From Stigmatella ashevillena (GTDB lineage Bacteria > Myxococcota > Myxococcia > Myxococcales > Myxococcaceae), in contig NZ_JAQNDM010000001.1 in the NCBI RefSeq assembly GCF_028368975.1, forward strand, positions 124,001 through 188,000: a DNA stretch of 64,000 nucleotides. The letters are read 5' to 3'. Shown piece by piece: positions 60,111 to 64,000 of the stretch. A model generated the notes under the pieces. That model was not told the origin of the DNA, did no database searches, and was given only the letters and a program-made list of their open reading frames with translations. The stretch's first letter is position 1. Every line of letters starts with the position of its first letter. Made by a program: the position numbers and the translations under genes.

Positions 60111-62012
60111 CTAGAGATTGACGGTCGAGTCTGACAGCTGGGCGAAGCCCGGGTGCCCCGTCACATGCACCACCTGGGTCAGCGTGCCCAGGTGCTTGAG
60201 CATCCGCCCCAAGAGCTGCAGCTTCACCTCTTCCACTCCCAGGAAGGGGTGCTCGAGCAGGAACGGGTACTTCACCCGGACGCTCGCCTTCTCCACCACC
60301 GTCAAGCGCAGGGCCAGGTAGTACAGATCCAGGTCCTTGGGCATCATCTCGCCCACGGGCACATGCCGCCCCTGGGAGAGCACATATCCCCGGCCGTCAT
60401 TGTCCCATTCGACGCTCTGGTAACGCCGGTCCGTGAGGGCCGTGAGGTACTGGAGGCAACGATCCTTGAGCTGGCCCTGCACCGTGGGGATGTCCGTGGC
60501 CAAGAGGTCCGCCGCCTGCGCCATCAACACCGGCGAGGGATCCTCCAGAGGCTCCGCCGGGAAACCCGGCCCGCCTCCGGGGCTAAAGCCTGCCTGCGGC
60601 GGCGCCTTGGCCAGCGCGATGGACTCCTTCGTCCGGGAGATCTCCCGCTCCACGTCGCGCACATCGCGCACGTAGGTGCCGATCTTGCCAATCTGCGCGC
60701 TGACCTCTTCGATCTGGCGCTTGATGTCCTCGCGCTGCTCATTGGCCGCGAGGAAATCCGGCGAAGCTTCCATCGCGGAGAGCTGATCGCGCAGCTCCTG
60801 GACTTTCTGCTCCAGCAGGCCCTTGCGCTCGAACACGGCGGGAATGTCAGCGGGCTCCTCCAACTCGAGGATCTTGAGGGCCTTGCGCACATGCGCGGAG
60901 TCCGCCTCGAACTCCTCGATGATCTTCTTCTCCCGCGCAGCGAACATGCCCTCCTTGCGGCCCACGTTCGTGGTCCTCGACAGATCATCCACGTAGCGCA
61001 GGGCCAGCATGGCGGCCCAGCCGAAGGCGGGGATGTCCAGCAGCACCAGGTACCGCCAGGCGCTGTCCAGCACCGAGCCCAGCACGATCCCCAGCACCAG
61101 GAGCAGCACACCGCCGCCCAGCCCCGCCCAGAACTGCCGGTTGTCCTTCAGGGACTCCACCTCGGCGGGAACCGACTGCGCCTCCTGCTCCCGCTCGACG
61201 GCCAGCCGGTTCAGCGCATCGTCCCGCCGGGAACGCGCCTTCGGGTAACGCTCCACGCGCGCGGCGATGTCCGCGGGCAGCCCCAGGGCCTCGGGCGTGG
61301 GGGCGGCATTCCAGGCGGCCTCCGCGTCCCGGACGGCCACCTTGAGCCCCTCGGTGCTGTTGAGCTTGCGCTCCGTCTCGAACAGCTGCGAGTTGAGCCC
61401 ATCGAGCTTGAACTGGAGCTCGTCGACCTCCCGAGAGCGCACCATCTCCTTTTCCAGATCGCGCACCTTCGCCTCGGCCGCGGGGATGTCCTCGGCGGGC
61501 GTCACGGCCTGATTGCTGGCCAGGGCGGAGCCCGATGTCACCGAGGGCCGCTTCAGATCAGGCCGGGAGGTCCTCAGCCGCGGCCTGCGAGAAGGCAGGT
61601 GCCCCGGCATCAGGCAATACACCTGCTCCAGCGTGGTGCGCGAGGGCAGCCCCGCCTGTGCCCGGAGAAACTGGCCGATCTCCGCCGAGTCCTGGCTGAT
61701 CAGCTCCGGAGGCTGCCCCGGTGCGGTCTGCTTGTGCAGCGTTCCAGAGCCTCCCAGCTCGCGCAGGAGCCGGTACGTCTGGGAATCCTGCCCCACGAAT
61801 GTGAAGGCGGCCTTGCCGGGCTTGTCACTCGAGGCCGAGAAGCTCGCATCCCCGCCGCGCCCATCGGCATAGAAGAGCGCCAGGGCGAGCCCCGCCAGCG
61901 GGCTCACATCGGAGGTGGGCGGTTTGAGAACGAGGTAGCCAGGCTTGAGCGCGAAGCGCCCCTGAGCCGAAAAACCCCGCACGTTCTGGATGGCGACCTC
62001 GACAAAATGCAT
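60111..62012 (-). CDS. Membrane-anchored SMC/YhaN-like protein with a degenerate ATP-binding loop
   Basis: The 633-residue product begins HFVEVAIQNVRGFSAQGRFALKPGYLVLKPP, which follows the RecF/SMC/YhaN N-terminal pattern, but where these families have a Walker A loop (GxxGxGKS/T) this sequence reads PPTSDVSPLAGLALALF. Two coiled-coil stretches (about 170-290 and 345-480) flank two membrane helices (about 292-334: LGGGVLLLVLGIVLGSVL and LVLLDIPAFGWAAMLALRYV). The C-terminal part retains the shape of an ABC-type signature/Walker B region (DLDLYYLALRLTVVEK, YPFLLEHPFLGVEEVKLQLLGRML) with E-H in place of D-D/E. It thus looks like a membrane-bound, probably inactive, SMC-like scaffold. It lies 26 bases upstream of yraN on the same strand. 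Confidence 0.72.
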   Translation of the reverse strand: MHFVEVAIQNVRGFSAQGRFALKPGYLVLKPPTSDVSPLAGLALALFYADGRGGDASFSASSDKPGKAAFTFVGQDSQTYRLLRELGGSGTLHKQTAPGQPPELISQDSAEIGQFLRAQAGLPSRTTLEQVYCLMPGHLPSRRPRLRTSRPDLKRPSVTSGSALASNQAVTPAEDIPAAEAKVRDLEKEMVRSREVDELQFKLDGLNSQLFETERKLNSTEGLKVAVRDAEAAWNAAPTPEALGLPADIAARVERYPKARSRRDDALNRLAVEREQEAQSVPAEVESLKDNRQFWAGLGGGVLLLVLGIVLGSVLDSAWRYLVLLDIPAFGWAAMLALRYVDDLSRTTNVGRKEGMFAAREKKIIEEFEADSAHVRKALKILELEEPADIPAVFERKGLLEQKVQELRDQLSAMEASPDFLAANEQREDIKRQIEEVSAQIGKIGTYVRDVRDVEREISRTKESIALAKAPPQAGFSPGGGPGFPAEPLEDPSPVLMAQAADLLATDIPTVQGQLKDRCLQYLTALTDRRYQSVEWDNDGRGYVLSQGRHVPVGEMMPKDLDLYYLALRLTVVEKASVRVKYPFLLEHPFLGVEEVKLQLLGRMLKHLGTLTQVVHVTGHPGFAQLSDSTVNL

Positions 62013-62035
62013 ACGCCCCCATGCTAACGCGAACG

Positions 62036-62069
62036 AAAAAAGGAGTGCCCTGGAACGGACACTCCTTTT
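62036..62069 (-). terminator. Bidirectional intrinsic terminator after rplS
   Basis: AAAAGGAGTG (62038-62047) pairs perfectly with CACTCCTTTT (62060-62069) around a 12-base loop. Read on the minus strand, the stem ends in a run of six T (62041-62036). It lies 50 bases after the rplS stop and 24 bases before the start of the next gene, closing the translation cluster. Confidence 0.85.
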
Positions 62070-62118
62070 CGATGAAGCAGACTTCCTGGAAAGCGGGACT
62101 CGCGCCCCGCTTCGGAGG

Positions 62119-62508
62119 CTAGGCCTTGGCGGCGGCCTTGGCAGCCTTCTTGTCGGTGTTCTCCTCCTGCACGTCCACGCGGGACGCCTTGCCCTTGAGG
62201 GCCCGGAGGTAGAACAGGCGGTTGCGGTTCACGCTGCCGCGCGAGAGGACTTCAATGCGCTCGTAGCGGGGGCTGTGCAGGGGGAAGATGCGCTCCACGC
62301 CGACGCCGAAGGAGACCTTGCGGACGGTGAAGCTGGAGCGGTTGTTGCCCTTCTTCTTCCGGATGACGACACCCTCGAAGGCCTGCACGCGCTCCTTCTC
62401 GCCCTCCTTCACCTTCCAGTGAACCCGGACCGAGTCCCCAGTCCGGAAAACCGCCACGTCCTTGCGGAGAAACTTGGACTCGACGTGTTCGATGGCGCTG
62501 CGACGCAT
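62119..62508 (-). CDS. rplS: 50S ribosomal protein L19
   Basis: The ATG at 62508 has GAGG five bases upstream (nine further codons are open but improbable) and yields 129 residues. Family motifs: [69 protein letters not shown] and AKLFYLR-type [17 protein letters not shown]. It sits at the interface of the 50S and 30S subunits. The C-terminal tail is Lys/Ala-rich, a common extension. It is the last gene of the khpA-rimM-trmD-rplS order. Confidence 0.98.
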   Translation of the reverse strand: MRRSAIEHVESKFLRKDVAVFRTGDSVRVHWKVKEGEKERVQAFEGVVIRKKKGNNRSSFTVRKVSFGVGVERIFPLHSPRYERIEVLSRGSVNRNRLFYLRALKGKASRVDVQEENTDKKAAKAAAKA

Positions 62509-62620
62509 GACGACCTCAGAGAGTAGTACGGACAAAAAAGTAAGAGGGGCGCCTACTAGCAGAGAGCAGCGGGCTGGACAAGTCCGGAGATCAGCTCAAC
62601 GCTCCAAACCCCCGCCGACA

Positions 62621-63355
62621 TTACAAGTCTTCCTCCCGCAGGCCGAGCAGCTTGCGATCGGCCTGCCCCAGCTCCAGGCGGGCAAAGAGGTCCGCCCGGC
62701 GCTCCTGGGTCAGGTGCAAGGCCTTCCAGCGCCGCCAGCGGGCAATCCGGGCATGGTCTCCCGATTGGAGCACCCCGGGCACCTCCGCCCCCCGGAAGAC
62801 GGGAGGCCGGGTGTAGTGGGGATGCTCCAGCAGCCCCTCCTCGAAGCTCTCGCTCACGTGGGAGGCCTGGTTGCCCAGCACCCCCGGAAGCAGCCGGGCG
62901 ACGGCATCCACCACCGCCAGGGCGGCCACCTCGCCTCCCGTCAGGATGAAGTCTCCCAGGGACAGCTCCCCGTCGAGGAAGCCCATGACGCGCTCATCCA
63001 CGCCCTCGTAGCGGCCACAGACGAGGATGAGGCCCGGTGCATGGCCCACCAGCTCCTGGGCCCGGGCCTGAGTGAACGTGGGCCCCCGGGGGCTCATGAG
63101 CAGCACCTTCGCCCCGGGGTGCCGGGCCCGCGCCGCTTCGATGGCCGCCACCAGGGGCTCCACCTTCATCACCATGCCGGCGCCGCCCCCATACGGGGTG
63201 TCGTCCGTCACGCGGTGCTTGCCCTCGGCGTACTCCCGGATGTCCGTGGCGGTGACAGACAGCTTTCCCCGCTCCTGGGCCTTGCCCAGAATGCTCTGCC
63301 CCACGTAGCCCGACACCATTTCCGGAAAGAGCGTGAGGATCTCCACCGGGTACAT
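62621..63355 (-). CDS. trmD: tRNA (guanine-37 N1)-methyltransferase TrmD
   Basis: The 244-residue enzyme shows the SPOUT trefoil-knot motifs: [11 protein letters not shown] at the start, [67 protein letters not shown] and [13 protein letters not shown]. It places m1G37 in tRNAs to prevent frameshifting. The ATG shares a base with the rimM stop (TGATG), so the two are translationally coupled. The downstream rplS gene follows by 112 bases. Confidence 0.98.
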   Translation of the reverse strand: MYPVEILTLFPEMVSGYVGQSILGKAQERGKLSVTATDIREYAEGKHRVTDDTPYGGGAGMVMKVEPLVAAIEAARARHPGAKVLLMSPRGPTFTQARAQELVGHAPGLILVCGRYEGVDERVMGFLDGELSLGDFILTGGEVAALAVVDAVARLLPGVLGNQASHVSESFEEGLLEHPHYTRPPVFRGAEVPGVLQSGDHARIARWRRWKALHLTQERRADLFARLELGQADRKLLGLREEDL

Positions 63356-63876
63356 CAGCGCTCGTCCTCGTAGTCCAAGGGGCGGACGACCATCTTGCCG
63401 TTGGGCACATCCACCGAAGGGACGAACTCATCGGCGAACGGGACGATGAACTCGGTCTTGTCAGCGCCCCGGATGACGAGGTTGGGAACCTCTCCGGTGT
63501 TCCAGATCTCCTCCACCGTGCCCAACACCCGGCCGGACTCATCCACGGCGGAGAGCCCGACGAGATCTCCCTGAAAGAACTCTCCCTCCTCGGGAGGCTC
63601 GAGATCCTCCCGGTAGGCGAAGACCGCGGCCCCGACGAGCGCCTCGGCCGCCTCGCGCGTGTGCACCCCTTCCAGGGCGACGATGTTCTCCTTGGGCGTG
63701 GGCCGCACATCCTCGATGCGCACCACCCGCTCCTCCCCGGACCGGGTCCGGACCGAGAGGCGCTCGACCACATCGAGCGCCTCCGAAGCGGCATCGAAGG
63801 TGCGGATGGCGATTTCCCCCCGGATGCCGTGAGCCCGGGACACATAACCGAACTCCAACAGGGGCCGAGAGGTCAC
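63355..63876 (-). CDS. rimM: 16S rRNA processing protein RimM
   Basis: The 173-residue protein has the RimM N-terminal domain ([38 protein letters not shown]) and PRC barrel ([41 protein letters not shown] in parts, [25 protein letters not shown]). It helps mature the 30S head. The GTG start at 63876 overlaps the khpA stop (GTGA), and its stop overlaps the trmD ATG. Confidence 0.97.
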   Translation of the reverse strand: MTSRPLLEFGYVSRAHGIRGEIAIRTFDAASEALDVVERLSVRTRSGEERVVRIEDVRPTPKENIVALEGVHTREAAEALVGAAVFAYREDLEPPEEGEFFQGDLVGLSAVDESGRVLGTVEEIWNTGEVPNLVIRGADKTEFIVPFADEFVPSVDVPNGKMVVRPLDYEDER

Positions 63877-64000
63877 GGGACGTCAGGGCCCGAAGAGGCC
63901 GGTGGCGCCTGCGCCGCACGCCGATCATCGAGGATTTCGAGGCGGGCCTTCTGGCCCTGCTTGTGGGCCGCGGCCCCCAGCAGTGTCCGGAGAGCGTTCA
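63873..64000 (-). CDS. khpA: KhpA-type KH-domain RNA-binding protein, 3' end only
   Basis: Only the last 41 codons are inside the window. They read NALRTLLGAAAHKQGQKARL then EILDD and an Ala/Pro-rich tail, as at the end of KhpA/YlqC. Its stop overlaps the rimM GTG by four bases, and the order khpA-rimM-trmD-rplS is the widely conserved arrangement (with rpsP expected beyond the window edge). Confidence 0.85.
   Translation of the reverse strand, partial: NALRTLLGAAAHKQGQKARLEILDDRRAAQAPPASSGPDVP

Overview
The window is GC-rich DNA (about two thirds G+C) whose gene content points to a myxobacterium of the Cystobacterineae (Stigmatella / Archangium / Myxococcus group). The evidence is a tandem DUSAM-domain protein (a myxobacterial family), an encapsulin shell gene with an EncB-type ferritin-like cargo carrying the LTVGSLRR loading tag, many lipoproteins, an Oar-type TonB-dependent receptor, FIST/histidine-kinase signalling and a SitA-like lipoprotein nuclease. 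It reads as chromosome: no transposase, phage, plasmid or CRISPR genes were seen, and no stretch over 300 bases lacks a gene.

Layout. 1-2 kb: the end of a VWA-domain gene, a 30-bp-spaced direct repeat and an OprO/P-type porin. 2-3.3 kb: a Cys-rich lipoprotein with a tandem-DUSAM partner. 3.4-8.9 kb: LysR regulator, thioredoxin, RecX, two envelope proteins including a 957-residue beta-sandwich repeat protein ending in a PDZ domain. 8.9-12.6 kb: the most unusual locus, one polypeptide joining a 2-oxoglutarate/Fe(II) oxygenase, an adenylate-kinase-like domain and an aminoglycoside-phosphotransferase-like domain, overlapping by four bases a Gfo/Idh/MocA oxidoreductase. 12.8-14.2 kb: a candidate lipoprotein nuclease toxin and its overlapping partner. 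14.4-21.8 kb: a 3-hydroxybutyrate dehydrogenase, four consecutive lipoproteins (one a PEP-synthase-like protein with an export signal), an isochorismatase-like hydrolase and a secreted-looking beta protein.

21.9-30.1 kb: a di-haem cytochrome with a PhoX-like lipoprotein carrying a short collagen-like run, a FIST sensor overlapping its histidine kinase, a UPF0303 protein and two proteins of unknown role. 30.3-40.1 kb: a long minus-strand set of a YqiJ-like membrane protein, a flotillin, a giant AAA+ 'DNA repair ATPase' and a nucleotidyltransferase-fold protein. 40.2-48.4 kb: topoisomerase IB, an Oar-like receptor with a lipoprotein, polyphosphate kinase and a second 2OG oxygenase.

48.3-64 kb is more conserved: an SDR enzyme, two identical initiator tRNA genes, an S1-domain protein with a long disordered head, MurJ, the encapsulin pair, an NtrC-type activator, an M23 peptidase, an outer-membrane barrel, rsmI-yraN, a membrane-anchored SMC-like protein lacking a Walker A motif, and the khpA-rimM-trmD-rplS translation cluster running off the right edge. 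Four-base GTGA/ATGA overlaps are frequent and mark the tightest gene pairs. High GC creates very long antisense open frames (up to 1066 codons), which were rejected as shadows.
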